In this document: piece by piece, positions 16,492 to 25,237 of the stretch
How the letters are laid out: each line of letters begins with the position of its first letter
How positions within the stretch are numbered: the stretch's first letter is position 1
NCBI GenBank assembly: GCA_000720535.1
Contig: JOAZ01000011.1
Coordinates: 1-64,000 of the forward strand
Length of the DNA: 64,000 nt
Direction: 5' to 3'
Source: Streptomyces halstedii
GTDB lineage: Bacteria > Actinomycetota > Actinomycetes > Streptomycetales > Streptomycetaceae
Program-made: the position numbers and the translations under genes
The notes under the pieces: generated by a model
Seen by the model: the letters and a program-made list of their open reading frames with translations, nothing else
Told to the model about the DNA's origin: nothing
Databases searched by the model: none

Positions 16492-18279
16492 TCAGCTCTC
16501 GACCTCGAAGGACTTCTTCTCCACCAGTTCGCCGTCCTTGAAGCAGAACCGGAACACCGGCTCCGTGTCCCAGCTGCTGCCGAACTCCGTGGAGAGCAGG
16601 GTGAGGCACTGGGCTCCCTCCGGTACGGGCGGGGCGCCCTTCTCCACGCCGCTGGTCAGGAAGGACTCCCCGGCGGGGAGTCGCCGCCGGACCTCCGCCT
16701 CGGACTGGCCGACCGTCACCGCGTCGTACTGCTTCGGTTCGATCATGGCCTCGTCGGCCTCGCGGAAGAGGAAGAAACCGCCGACGACGAACGCCGCCAC
16801 CAGCAGTACGGCGATCAGGGCCGCCACTCCGCAGCCGATGGCTATCCCGCTGCCCCTCTTGTTCCTGCTCATTGCCTTGGCCAGCTCCTTCGGAAGACCG
16901 TTCCCGTCGATGACAGGGTCAATCTCGCCGAAGGAGCCCGCGGGATTCTGCGTCCGGAAGTCGTCCGGGGCAGCGACGAACGTCGCGTGGGCGCGGGCCG
17001 GTGAGGTGTACGGCAGGACGCCCGCCAGGCGGAATCCGCCGTCGGCCGTGCGGCCCGCGTGCACCATGCCGCCGACGAGCCGGGCCCGCTCCTCCAGCCC
17101 GGTCAGCCCCTGGCCGCCGTTGGCCACACTGCCGGGCACCGGTTCCGCCGCCGGGCGGTTGGTGACCTCGACGACCAGGGAGTCCTCCTCGTACCGCAGA
17201 CCGACGGTGATCGAGGCGCCCGGGGCGTGCTTGTGGGCGTTGGTCAGGCCCTCCTGGACCACCCGGTACGCGGCGTGGTCCCCGGCCGGGGCGAGCGGGC
17301 GCACCTCGCCCGAACGCCGCAGCTCCACCGCCGTACCCGCCTTCCGGGAGGTCTCCACCAAGCTGTCGATGCCCGCCACGCCGCGTGACGGCGTGCCGGG
17401 GTCCTCGCCGTCCGTCTCCGGGGCCGGCTCCGCGCCACCGGGACCGGGCGCCTCGGTGCCGTCCCGCAACAGGCCCACCACGTCGCGCAGTTCGTGCATC
17501 GCGGCCACGGACGCCTGACGCAGCACCCCGACGGCCTCGCGCTGCCGTCCGGTCAGCTCCTGGTCGACTTCCAGCGCGCCCGTGTGGACCGCGATCAGCG
17601 CGAGCTGGTGGCCGAGGCTGTCGTGCATGTCCTGGGCGATGCGCTGACGCTCACGGATCCGGGCGTGCCCGGCTATCATCGCGCGTTCGCGGACGAGCTG
17701 GGCGTGGTACTCGTGGAGGGTGTCGGCCAGCGTCCGGCGCTGCGACCAGTAGCGTCCGGCGAGGCCGGGCACGATGAGCGAGACCAGCAGCCACAACCCG
17801 CTGAAGACCAGGAGCGACGGCGAGAGCAGCGGCCGTCCCCACGCCGCGGACAGTCCCAGGGTCAGCCCGTAGGCGAGGGCGAAGACACCGGCCGCCCTGC
17901 CGAGGCCGCCGATCCGCCGCCCGGCCGACCACGCGGCGATCAGTACGAGCGGGCCGGCACCCGGGAACACGACAGAACCGGCCGCGGTCACCAGCAGTAC
18001 GGTCGCGGGCAGCACCCGGCGCGACGGCGACAGCAGCCCGACCCCCAGCGCGACGCCTGCGGTCTCCGCCGCGCCCCTGTCGCCCAGCACTCCGAAACCG
18101 ACCGTCACCAGCATCAGCAGCAGGGACAGCGCCGATTCGCCCACGATGCGCCGGGCCGGCCACATTCCGGGGGCGGACAGGGCCCGCCACGGCGCGGCCG
18201 GCCGGAACACCCGGCGCGGCCTCACCGGTGGCGCCGGGTGAACGGATGCTGCGGGGGTCAGGGATTGCACACGAGTCAC
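16492..18279 (-). CDS. sensor histidine kinase with an extra membrane-anchored C-terminal domain
   Basis: A 595-residue protein. Residues 45-175 hold about five hydrophobic segments; the HisKA_3 dimerisation helix follows with phospho-acceptor His219 (AQDMHDSLGHQL); the ATPase domain shows an N-box (GLTNAHKHAPG) and a G-box (NGGQGLTGLEERARL) to about residue 425. Instead of ending there, it continues about 165 residues: a linker, a transmembrane segment (about 478-500, IAIGCGVAALIAVLLVAAFV) and a C-terminal domain with two Cys. An internal ATG at MSRNKRGSG would give a separate 125-residue membrane protein, but no stop intervenes. It autophosphorylates and passes phosphate to the downstream regulator. 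Confidence 0.9.
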   Translation of the reverse strand: MTRVQSLTPAASVHPAPPVRPRRVFRPAAPWRALSAPGMWPARRIVGESALSLLLMLVTVGFGVLGDRGAAETAGVALGVGLLSPSRRVLPATVLLVTAAGSVVFPGAGPLVLIAAWSAGRRIGGLGRAAGVFALAYGLTLGLSAAWGRPLLSPSLLVFSGLWLLVSLIVPGLAGRYWSQRRTLADTLHEYHAQLVRERAMIAGHARIRERQRIAQDMHDSLGHQLALIAVHTGALEVDQELTGRQREAVGVLRQASVAAMHELRDVVGLLRDGTEAPGPGGAEPAPETDGEDPGTPSRGVAGIDSLVETSRKAGTAVELRRSGEVRPLAPAGDHAAYRVVQEGLTNAHKHAPGASITVGLRYEEDSLVVEVTNRPAAEPVPGSVANGGQGLTGLEERARLVGGMVHAGRTADGGFRLAGVLPYTSPARAHATFVAAPDDFRTQNPAGSFGEIDPVIDGNGLPKELAKAMSRNKRGSGIAIGCGVAALIAVLLVAAFVVGGFFLFREADEAMIEPKQYDAVTVGQSEAEVRRRLPAGESFLTSGVEKGAPPVPEGAQCLTLLSTEFGSSWDTEPVFRFCFKDGELVEKKSFEVES

Positions 18280-18414
18280 ACGCCCACGCTAGGCCCCGCC
18301 GGCCAGCCGCCGCAGTGGCCCTTCGTCGTTGCGGCCCGCGACGAAAGTCGCGCGCGAACCCGTGCGAACCCGCGCGGCCGGCCCCGATGACGGCACGGCC
18401 CCGTCACTCACGGC

Positions 18415-18921
18415 CTACGCGCGGCTCCGGTGTCCCCAGCTGTACACGGGGTCGGTTCCGTCGCGTCGCGACGCGACCCAGTCGGGAGTCAGCCCGTCGG
18501 CCATGCGGACGACGCGCGACTCGTCGAACACGACGACCCGGTCGGCGATGCCCCAGGCACCGTCGCGCCGCTCGAACCGGTCGACGTACCGGCAGCGGAT
18601 GATCGCCAGGTCCTGCTCCCCGCCGGGTTCGGTGGGTGCCTGCCGCAGGAAGCACAGGCAGTACGACTCGACGTCGGCGCTGTGCTCCCCCGTGAACTCC
18701 ACCAGCACGTTGGAGATGAAGTGCTGGGAGGAGTCGATGGTGCGGTGCCGGGCGCGGATGTCCTCGACGAGCCCGGCGGCGTCCCCCGTGTACCCGCCGT
18801 GGACATCGACCGCGTCGTCGAAGTAGCAGGCCGCGATGGAGGCGTAGTCCAGTCGGTCCACCGCCCGTGCGTACCGGAACAGGACGTCCTGGATCGCGAA
18901 GCGGTCGTCTGCGCGGCTCAT
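18415..18921 (-). CDS. SnoaL-like (NTF2-fold) protein
   Basis: A 168-residue protein of the SnoaL_4-like, ketosteroid-isomerase-related fold: an N-terminal helix DRFAIQDVLFRYARAVDR, the conserved YFDDAVDVHGGYTG turn and C-terminal beta strands (DLAIIRCRYVDRFERRDG, then WGIADRVVVFDESR). Such proteins are isomerases, dehydratases, cyclases or small-subunit-like partners of oxygenases. Its ATG overlaps the flavoprotein stop by 4 bases (ATGA type), so it is the last gene of the minus-strand catabolic operon. With a KstD-like flavoprotein and two dehydrogenases, isomerisation or dehydration of a cyclic ketone is plausible, but unproven. Confidence 0.85.
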   Translation of the reverse strand: MSRADDRFAIQDVLFRYARAVDRLDYASIAACYFDDAVDVHGGYTGDAAGLVEDIRARHRTIDSSQHFISNVLVEFTGEHSADVESYCLCFLRQAPTEPGGEQDLAIIRCRYVDRFERRDGAWGIADRVVVFDESRVVRMADGLTPDWVASRRDGTDPVYSWGHRSRA

Positions 18922-20384
18922 GCGGGGTCCTCCTCGGTCCGGGATGTCGACGCGGCCGCGCGGGCGGCCGCCTCACGGCCGGCGACCCGGCCGAGTACCA
19001 GCGCGTGGGCGACGGAGTTGCCGCCGCCGACGTAGCGTTCGCCGAGGATTCCGCCGGCGGCCTCGCCCGCCGCGTACAGCCCTGGCAGGGCCCGGCCGTC
19101 GGTGCCCAGCACACGGGTCCGGGCGTCCACCTCAAGGCCGGTGTGCGTGCAGACCAGTTCGGCGGGGAGCATCCGCACGGCGAAGAACGGTCCGTTCGCG
19201 ATCGGGGCGAGGTGCGGGTCGGCGCCCTTGGCGGCGAGGGATTCGTGGCGCAGGTAGTCCTCGTCGGTGCCGTCGGCGAACAGGGCGTTGAAGCGGGTGA
19301 CGCTCGCGGTCAGGTGATCCGGGGGCACGTCCATCAGGCCCGCGAGTTCCTCAAGGGTGGGGGCGGACAGGACGGTGCCCTTGGCGACCTCTTCCAGGAT
19401 CCGGTCGGCGTCCCAGTCGGCGTAGCCGGGGGGCAGCGAGGTGCGGGCGTCGTCGTCGAACACGGACCAGACCCAGCCGCCGTGGTCCTTGAGGATGCCC
19501 GGACTGACGGCGTACGGGGCGTCCTCGTCCATGCAGCGTCGGCCGTCGAGGCCGACATGGATGCGGGAGGCGGGCGGGAATCCGCTCTGCCAGTGGTGGT
19601 ACCGCTGGAATTCGGCGGTCACCAGGAGCAGGCCCCAGCCCTGGCCGAACAGTGCGAGGCCGTGGCGCTCGGCGATGCCGACATGGTCGCCCCGTGAGCC
19701 GGGCGCGGCCACCACGAACAGCGCGTCCCCGGCGGTCTCGGCGTCGGGGAGGAACCGGCGGACCAGGTCGGCGTCGGCCGCGAGACCGCCGCTGGCGATG
19801 ACGACGGCCGGTGCGGTGGCCTCCTCACCGGCCAGGAGGACGCCGCGGACGGCGCCGTCCCGTACCACCAGGTCCTCCACCCGGCTGCCGAGAGCCAGGT
19901 CCACGTGGAGTCGTGCGCGGGCCTTGTCGAGCACCTGCACCAGTCCGTAGCCCTGGTCCTTGGGGACGTGGCCCCGCCAGACGTCCTCCACTCCGGCCCG
20001 GGTGAGTCCCGGCTCGTGGGCGCTGCGCGAGACCTGGGCGGGTATCTCGACGCCCAGTCCGAGCAACCACTCGACGGTGCCGCTGGACTCCTCGCAGAAC
20101 ATCCGGACGGGGCCGGGCCGGACCCGCCAGCCGTTCAGGTCCATGTAGTGCTGGAACATGCGGAGCGGCGAGTCGTCGACGCCGAGGCTGTCCTGGACGC
20201 TGGTGGCCGAGGCGGTCAGCAGCCCGGCGGAGAGCTGGGTGGATCCGCCGATCTCGTCCTCGGCCTCCAGCAGCAGCACGCGTGCGCCCGCCTCGGCGGC
20301 CGAGACCGAGGCCGCCAGGCCGGCACCGCCGGCGCCGACCACGATGACGTCGTAGTCGTACGCGGTGTCGTGGGGCTCAGACAT
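18918..20384 (-). CDS. FAD-dependent oxidoreductase, 3-ketosteroid-dehydrogenase/fumarate-reductase type
   Basis: A 488-residue flavoprotein. The FAD-binding start is DVIVVGAGGAGLAA with GxGxxG at 17-22 and the ribose-binding Glu at 40, followed by EIGGSTQLSAGLL as in the FRD/KstD family. The C-terminal FAD segment reads GLYAAGEAAGGILGERYVGGGNSVAHALVLGR. This family catalyses dehydrogenation or reduction next to a carbonyl (fumarate reductase, ketosteroid delta-dehydrogenases). It overlaps the upstream short-chain dehydrogenase by 8 bases and the SnoaL-like gene by 4. The context of steroid-dehydrogenase-like SDRs favours desaturation of an alicyclic ketone; the exact substrate is unknown. 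Confidence 0.88.
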   Translation of the reverse strand: MSEPHDTAYDYDVIVVGAGGAGLAASVSAAEAGARVLLLEAEDEIGGSTQLSAGLLTASATSVQDSLGVDDSPLRMFQHYMDLNGWRVRPGPVRMFCEESSGTVEWLLGLGVEIPAQVSRSAHEPGLTRAGVEDVWRGHVPKDQGYGLVQVLDKARARLHVDLALGSRVEDLVVRDGAVRGVLLAGEEATAPAVVIASGGLAADADLVRRFLPDAETAGDALFVVAAPGSRGDHVGIAERHGLALFGQGWGLLLVTAEFQRYHHWQSGFPPASRIHVGLDGRRCMDEDAPYAVSPGILKDHGGWVWSVFDDDARTSLPPGYADWDADRILEEVAKGTVLSAPTLEELAGLMDVPPDHLTASVTRFNALFADGTDEDYLRHESLAAKGADPHLAPIANGPFFAVRMLPAELVCTHTGLEVDARTRVLGTDGRALPGLYAAGEAAGGILGERYVGGGNSVAHALVLGRVAGREAAARAAASTSRTEEDPA

Positions 20385-21213
20385 GCTGCGAACCGCCGTC
20401 CACCGGGATGCTGATGCCGGTGATGTACCGGGCGCTGTCCGAGAGGAGGAAGTACAGGGCGGCGAAGACCTCCATGGGCGCGCCGATCCGGCGCAGCGGG
20501 ACCGTGGTGAGCGCCCGGTCCATCGCTGCCCGGTCCTCGCGGATCCAGCGGGTCATCTCGGTGTCGATGTAGCCCGGGGCGATGGAGTTGACGCGGATGT
20601 TGTCGGGGCCGAGTTCGACGGCCATGCAGGTGGTGAGGTGCCGCACGGCGGCCTTCGAGGAGTTGTACGAGGCACGGGTCGGCCGTGCGCGGACGGCGGC
20701 GACCGAGGACATGTTGACGATCGCGCCGCCCCCGACGGTGCGGAAGTGGCGGGCGGCCGCCTGCCCGCCGTACACGACGCCGTTGACGTTGACGCCGTAG
20801 GTGAGCGCGAGCTGCTCGGGTGTGATGTCGGTGAACTCGGCCTGCGGGAAGACGCCGGCGTTGTTGACCCACAGGTCGAGCCGGCCGAACTCGCGCAGGG
20901 CGGTGGCCACCAGTTCGTCGCCGGCGGCCGGGTCGGTGACGTCGGCGCCGACGCCGACCACGCGGCCGGCGCCGCTGGTGCCGGCGAGGCGGGCATTGAT
21001 CTTTTCGGCGACGGAAATCATCTCCTCCTGGTCGAGGTCGCCGCCGACGCCGTTGACGCCTCGGCGTGCCAGCTCCTCCAGGAAAAGGGCGCCCATGCCT
21101 CGGCCGGCGCCGGTCACGACGACGGTGCGGCCGACCAGTTCGGGGTTGATCGCGGGGAGGGCGTCGTAGTTGACACGGCCGGGGTTGTCGTCGGATGCCT
21201 GGGTGGTGGTCAT
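20377..21213 (-). CDS. short-chain dehydrogenase/reductase (first of two)
   Basis: A 278-residue classical SDR with a 30-residue N-terminal extension. It has TGAGRGMG (34-41), an Asp-containing second strand (GGDLDQ, pointing to NAD preference), NNAG (117-120) and the catalytic Ser170, Tyr183 and Lys187 (YNSSK). The C-terminus ends in a typical YITGISIPVDGGS. It oxidises a secondary alcohol or reduces a ketone. It overlaps the flavoprotein gene downstream; a 106-base gap containing a G/T-rich run and a hairpin separates it from the upstream SDR, so it may have its own start site. Confidence 0.9.
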   Translation of the reverse strand: MTTTQASDDNPGRVNYDALPAINPELVGRTVVVTGAGRGMGALFLEELARRGVNGVGGDLDQEEMISVAEKINARLAGTSGAGRVVGVGADVTDPAAGDELVATALREFGRLDLWVNNAGVFPQAEFTDITPEQLALTYGVNVNGVVYGGQAAARHFRTVGGGAIVNMSSVAAVRARPTRASYNSSKAAVRHLTTCMAVELGPDNIRVNSIAPGYIDTEMTRWIREDRAAMDRALTTVPLRRIGAPMEVFAALYFLLSDSARYITGISIPVDGGSQHV

Positions 21214-21319
21214 GAGGGTTCCTTCAGGTGGGGGTGTGGGGGTGTGGGTGGTTGCGGACCGGCGCCGACGCGCGTCGGTCGTCGGCGCGCCGGCCTCAGG
21301 CCGGTCTCGGTGGGGCGGT

Positions 21320-22135
21320 TCACGGTTTTTCGGCCAGTCCCGCGAGGATGCGGTGGTAGAGCCCGCCGGACGTCAGTCCGCCGTCGACGACGACTTCCTC
21401 GCCCGTGATGTACGTGGCGTCGTCGGACAGCAGGAACGCGACCACGCCCGCGATCTCCTGGGGAGTCGCGAGCCGGCCCGCCGGGACCGACCTGAGGCTC
21501 TCGTCCACGAAGGTGGTGTCGGGGGCCTGGTGGAGCAGGGGTGTGGAGGTGAGGCCCGGGTGCAGCGAGTTCACGCGGATGTTGTGGGCGGCGAGTTCGA
21601 GCGCGCCGACCTTCGACAGCCCGCGGACGCCCCATTTGCTGGTGCCGTACGTGGCGGAGAAGTAGCCGACCATCCCGGCGATGGAGGAGACGTTCACGAC
21701 CGCGGCGCCGCCGTCCTCGGCCCCTCGCGCGAGTGCGGGGGTGAGCGTCTTGAGGCCGTAGAAGACGCTGGAGAGGTTGATGTCCATGACGCGCTGCCAC
21801 TGTTCGACGGTGGTGTCGGCGATGCCCGCGCGCAGGCTGACGCCGGCGTTGTTGACCAGGCCGTGGAGCGGCCCGGCGGCGTCCACCTCTTCGGCCAGCG
21901 CGCTCCACGAGGCGGCGTCGGCGACGTCCAGGCGGACGGCCCGCCCCGACCCGCCGGCCGCCACGATCTCGGGGACGAGCGCCTCGGCGGCGGCCACGTC
22001 GATGTCGGCGGCCCAGATGTGCGCCCCCTCGGAGGCCAGTGCCAGGCAGTCGGCCCGGCCCAGGCCTCCGGCGGCGCCGGTGACCACGACCGCGGAGCCT
22101 TCGAACCTGCGTCGGCCGGTCGGTGTGCGGCTCAC
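21320..22135 (-). CDS. short-chain dehydrogenase similar to 3alpha/20beta-hydroxysteroid dehydrogenases
   Basis: A 271-residue SDR: TGAAGGLG (19-26), second-strand acid AADID (NAD type), NNAG (95-98) and catalytic Tyr163/Lys167 in YGTSKWGVRGLSK. That stretch, with IRVNSLHPGLTSTPL after it, closely recalls the Streptomyces 3alpha,20beta-hydroxysteroid dehydrogenase. GTG 22135 is chosen for the AAAGGAG 6-7 bases upstream; it overlaps the transporter stop (GTGA). As part of the transporter-dehydrogenase-flavoprotein operon it probably oxidises a hydroxyl of an imported cyclic substrate. Confidence 0.9.
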   Translation of the reverse strand: MSRTPTGRRRFEGSAVVVTGAAGGLGRADCLALASEGAHIWAADIDVAAAEALVPEIVAAGGSGRAVRLDVADAASWSALAEEVDAAGPLHGLVNNAGVSLRAGIADTTVEQWQRVMDINLSSVFYGLKTLTPALARGAEDGGAAVVNVSSIAGMVGYFSATYGTSKWGVRGLSKVGALELAAHNIRVNSLHPGLTSTPLLHQAPDTTFVDESLRSVPAGRLATPQEIAGVVAFLLSDDATYITGEEVVVDGGLTSGGLYHRILAGLAEKP

Positions 22136-23475
22136 AGTTGCAGCTCCTTTCCGCGGGTCTCCTTGAGGAAGAAGGTGGCGACGAAGGTCATGAGCGCGGT
22201 GGCGATGAGGTAGCCGGCCGGCGCCAGGTTGTTGTCGGTGGTGCTGATCAGGAGCGTGGCGATGAAGGGCGCTGTGCCTCCCAGCGCCATGTTGGTGACG
22301 TTGTTGCTCATCGCGATGCCGCTGTAGCGGTAGCGCGCCCGGAAGATCTCGGCGTAGGCGGCGAAGGAGACGCCGTTGACCAGGCCGATGAAGAAGGTCA
22401 GTGAGCACTGGGCGAGGACGGCGGCCACCGGGCTGCCGTCGCGCATCACCATGAAGGCCGGGAGGGAGATGAGGGCGGTGACGCCGCTTCCGAAGAAGAA
22501 CACGGGCCGGCGGCCGACGCGGTCGCCGACGTATCCGGCGATGGGCAGGCTGATCACGGCGGCGACCATGGCGATGCACGTGGAGGTGAACGCGAAGTCG
22601 GCCGAGCGTCCGCCTTCCGTCTGGAGGTAGCTGGCGGCGTACACGCCGGCCACGTAGTAGCCGCCGACGATCAGCGCCCCGAGGAAGATGACCAGCACGA
22701 TCTGGCGCCACGCGTGGGTGAACACGTCGGCGATGGGGTACTTCGCCACCTCGACCGAGTCGCTCTCCTGGACGGCCTCGAACTGCTCGGTCTCGGGCAG
22801 CTGGCGGCGGATGTAGAGGCCGATCAGGCCGATCACCGCGCTGAGGAGGAAGGGGATGCGCCAGGCCCAGTCGTGCAGGGTTTCCTCGCTGACGGCTGAG
22901 GTCAGCAGCAGGGCGACCAGTGAGGCGACCAGCGAGCCGAGGTAGGTGCCGGTGTTGACGAACGAGGTGTGGAACGCGCGCCGGTGTGCCGGGGCGTGTT
23001 CGGACACGAAGGCGTTCGCGCCGCCGAGTTCGCCGCCGGCCGCGAAGCCCTGGAGGCAGCGGCACAGCACCAGGAGGCAGGTCGCCCAGATGCCGAGCGT
23101 GGCGTACGAGGGGATCAGCCCGATGCCGGTGGTGGCGACGGCCATCAGCAGGATGGTCCAGGTGAGCGCCTTCTTGCGGCCGTACTTGTCGCCCATGTGG
23201 CCGAAGAGGATGCCTCCGGGCGCCCGGAGGAAGAAGGCGACCGCGAACGCGGCGAAGGTGGAGAGCAGTGCCGAGTTCGGGTCGCTCTCGACGAAGAAGT
23301 GCGCCGCGAGAAGGGTGGCCATGTAGCCGTAGATGCCGAAGTCGTAGTACTCGACGACGGTCCCGAGGATCGCCGCTCGGATGACTTTCAGTGTGGCGGC
23401 GGGGTTCGCGCCGTCCTTGGACGACGCCTCCCCCGACCGGTTCGTCGGCGTCGGGTCGGCTGCCAGTTCTGCCAT
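22132..23475 (-). CDS. MFS transporter, metabolite:H+ symporter (MHS) type
   Basis: A 447-residue membrane protein with 12 predicted helices. It starts at ATG 23475 (MAELAADPTPTNRSG) with about 30 soluble residues, then helix 1 VVEYYDFGIYGYMAT. The helix 2-3 loop GHMGDKYGRKKAL is the major-facilitator signature, and VVEYYDFGIYG is typical of the MHS group that includes KgtP, ProP and ShiA. Members import carboxylates, shikimate or betaine with protons. The C-terminus ends in ETRGKEL, usual in this family. It overlaps the downstream SDR by 4 bases and lies 248 bases after the first SnoaL-like gene. It is the likely uptake system of this catabolic module. Confidence 0.92.
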   Translation of the reverse strand: MAELAADPTPTNRSGEASSKDGANPAATLKVIRAAILGTVVEYYDFGIYGYMATLLAAHFFVESDPNSALLSTFAAFAVAFFLRAPGGILFGHMGDKYGRKKALTWTILLMAVATTGIGLIPSYATLGIWATCLLVLCRCLQGFAAGGELGGANAFVSEHAPAHRRAFHTSFVNTGTYLGSLVASLVALLLTSAVSEETLHDWAWRIPFLLSAVIGLIGLYIRRQLPETEQFEAVQESDSVEVAKYPIADVFTHAWRQIVLVIFLGALIVGGYYVAGVYAASYLQTEGGRSADFAFTSTCIAMVAAVISLPIAGYVGDRVGRRPVFFFGSGVTALISLPAFMVMRDGSPVAAVLAQCSLTFFIGLVNGVSFAAYAEIFRARYRYSGIAMSNNVTNMALGGTAPFIATLLISTTDNNLAPAGYLIATALMTFVATFFLKETRGKELQL

Positions 23476-23723
23476 GGATCGGTCCTTAGAACGCGCGAAA
23501 GCTTGAGTGGAGCACTGAAGGTCATGGGCGGCCGTCGGAACGCGGTCGCTGTCACATGTCTCAGGCAGTGCGGGGCGGGTGCCGGTGCCCTCAGCCAGAG
23601 GGGGTGCCGGTCGTCGTCCGCGCCCCTCGCCGGCGCTCCGGGGCGCTCGGGCTGGAAGGCGTCGCCCCGGCCGGATGTCGCCGTGGACGTGCCGTGATGT
23701 GTGCGGGCACGCGGGCCGGGGTG

Positions 23724-24179
23724 TCAGGCCTGGGGGCCGGCGGGGGTGCCGTCGCGGCGTACGACGCGGGCGGCGATCCGCCAGCCGCTGCCGTCGTGGA
23801 CGAGCCGGTCGGTGAGCGTGGTGAACCGCTCGGTGTGCGGTGTACCGCCGCCGGGTGTCGCGACGATCTGCAGGTACGCCTCCACCCGCACGGTTCCAGC
23901 TCCGTCGTCGCCGGTCAAGGCCACGTTGCTGACCACGTGCCGGCGCACCACGCCGTCGGCGGCGCAGTCGGCGGCGAACCGTTCCGCGAACGCGGTCAGC
24001 GCGGCGGTGCCGGTCACCGGGGCGGGATAGGTGGGTGAGGTGAAGCTGCCGTCCGCCGTGAAGGTCGCTGCCCATTCCGCGGCGCGGCCACCATCGATGA
24101 GGTGGCTCTGGAGGTGGTACAGCTGGTGGATTTCGGCCATCCGGGCACTGGCGGCAGGCGCGGGCGCGTTGGGGTTCAT
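23724..24179 (-). CDS. SnoaL-like (NTF2-fold) protein, first gene of the catabolic operon
   Basis: A 151-residue NTF2-fold protein: helix MAEIHQLYHLQSHLIDGGRA, conserved AATFTADGSFTSPTY turn, then alternating strands to SGWRIAARVVRR. It belongs to the SnoaL_4/bile-acid 7alpha-dehydratase-like group in the widest sense, but shares little with the second SnoaL-like gene at 18415 beyond the fold. Its promoter region (24180-24335) carries the IclR-type operator and is shared divergently with the IclR gene. A 248-base gap to the transporter gene could hold a second promoter. Confidence 0.82.
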   Translation of the reverse strand: MNPNAPAPAASARMAEIHQLYHLQSHLIDGGRAAEWAATFTADGSFTSPTYPAPVTGTAALTAFAERFAADCAADGVVRRHVVSNVALTGDDGAGTVRVEAYLQIVATPGGGTPHTERFTTLTDRLVHDGSGWRIAARVVRRDGTPAGPQA

Positions 24180-24260
24180 ACGGAGATCCGTTCGGCTCGT
24201 GTCCTACTCCGGCAGTCGTCCGAGCCGCTGAAGAGGAGAGCTTGCGACACACCGAGATCG

Positions 24261-24286
24261 TGTGCGATATTCGCACCACCTGTGCG
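24261..24286. promoter_or_regulatory. IclR-type operator, three half-sites
   Basis: A perfect inverted repeat GTGCG-ATATT-CGCAC (24262-24276) followed by another TGTGCG (24281-24286). On the minus strand it reads CGCACA-N4-GTGCG-N5-CGCACA, pointing toward the SnoaL-like gene 82 bases away; the divergent iclR start is 50 bases away. The same arrangement with one extra spacer base occurs at 26141-26167 upstream of hmgA. Confidence 0.65.
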
Positions 24287-24335
24287 AATACAGGGAGCAT
24301 AGGTAGCTGGCTGAAACCCGTCAAGGGATGAATTC

Positions 24336-25046
24336 GTGACTTCACCTTCGCCGACCAGGTCGGCACCCGAACTCGATGCGGGTATGTCCAAGACGCTCCA
24401 CCACGGACTGCTGCTGCTCAGAGTTCTCTCGGAGCAGCCGCAGGGCTTGACCGTCATCGAACTGGCGGAGGCCATCTCGGTGCACCGCACGGTCGCGCAC
24501 CGCCTGGTGCGGACCCTGGAGGCACACCAGCTGTGCCGCCGCGACCACCAGCGCCGGATCGTCCTGGGCACGGGCCTGGTGTCGCTGGCCGAACCCGTAC
24601 AGCAGGACCTGCGCGCGCTGGCCCGCCCGGTCCTGGACGAGCTGGCGGAGAGCACCGGGGCCACCGCACATCTGCTGGTCCGGGAGGACGACACCCAGAT
24701 GCGCGCGCTCATGGTGGTGGAACCGCGCGGCGCCCTGGTCCACGTGTCCTTCCGGCCCGGTCAGACCCATTCCATCGAGCAGGGTTCCGGGGGCGTCGCC
24801 GTACTCGCCCACGGCCCGTACCGGGAGGGTGAGCGCGCGGAGGTCACCGAGGCCCGCGCCAAGGGGTACGCGGTCACGACGGGCGAGGTCATCCCCGCCG
24901 TGACCGGCATCTCCGCCGCCGTCCCGTCGGGCAACGGAACGGCGTCGGCCAGCATCGGCGTCTCGGTCTTCGAGTACACCGACCTCGACCAGCTCGGCAC
25001 CCTGGTCTCCCGTGCCGCGAGGAGCCTGGGCGACATGCTCGACTGA
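24336..25046 (+). CDS. IclR-family regulator of the SDR/flavoprotein operon
   Basis: A 236-residue regulator starting at GTG 24336. The N-terminal winged helix has LTVIELAEAISVHRTVAHRLVRTLEAHQLC (about residues 38-66); the C-terminal IclR effector domain includes GATAHLLVRED and a late GTASASIGVSVFEY. It is divergent from the SnoaL-like gene with the palindromic site between them, so it most likely controls the minus-strand operon and itself, released by a pathway metabolite. It converges on the second iclR gene across a strong hairpin. Confidence 0.93.
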   Translation: MTSPSPTRSAPELDAGMSKTLHHGLLLLRVLSEQPQGLTVIELAEAISVHRTVAHRLVRTLEAHQLCRRDHQRRIVLGTGLVSLAEPVQQDLRALARPVLDELAESTGATAHLLVREDDTQMRALMVVEPRGALVHVSFRPGQTHSIEQGSGGVAVLAHGPYREGERAEVTEARAKGYAVTTGEVIPAVTGISAAVPSGNGTASASIGVSVFEYTDLDQLGTLVSRAARSLGDMLD

Positions 25047-25183
25047 GGGTCCTGGCCGGCCGCGCCGGTGGGCGCTGTCCCGCTCGGTGTCCGCGGCGTC
25101 GCCCGTCGGACGTCCGAGGCGCCGGGCGGCACCGGGCGTCCGGCGCCCGCCCGCGGGTCACCTGAAGGAGCACCGCTCACCCG

Positions 25184-25222
25184 CGCCGCGAACGCGGGCC
25201 CCGGGGCGCGGCGTTCGCGGCG
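25184..25222. terminator. bidirectional hairpin between the convergent iclR genes
   Basis: A 12-bp perfect stem CGCCGCGAACGC (25184-25195) pairs with GCGTTCGCGGCG (25211-25222) around a GC-rich loop. It sits near the end of the second iclR gene and 140 bases after the first. There is no U-tract, as is usual for high-GC actinomycetes. Confidence 0.65.
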
Positions 25223-25237
25223 TGGGTGAGGCGGGGT

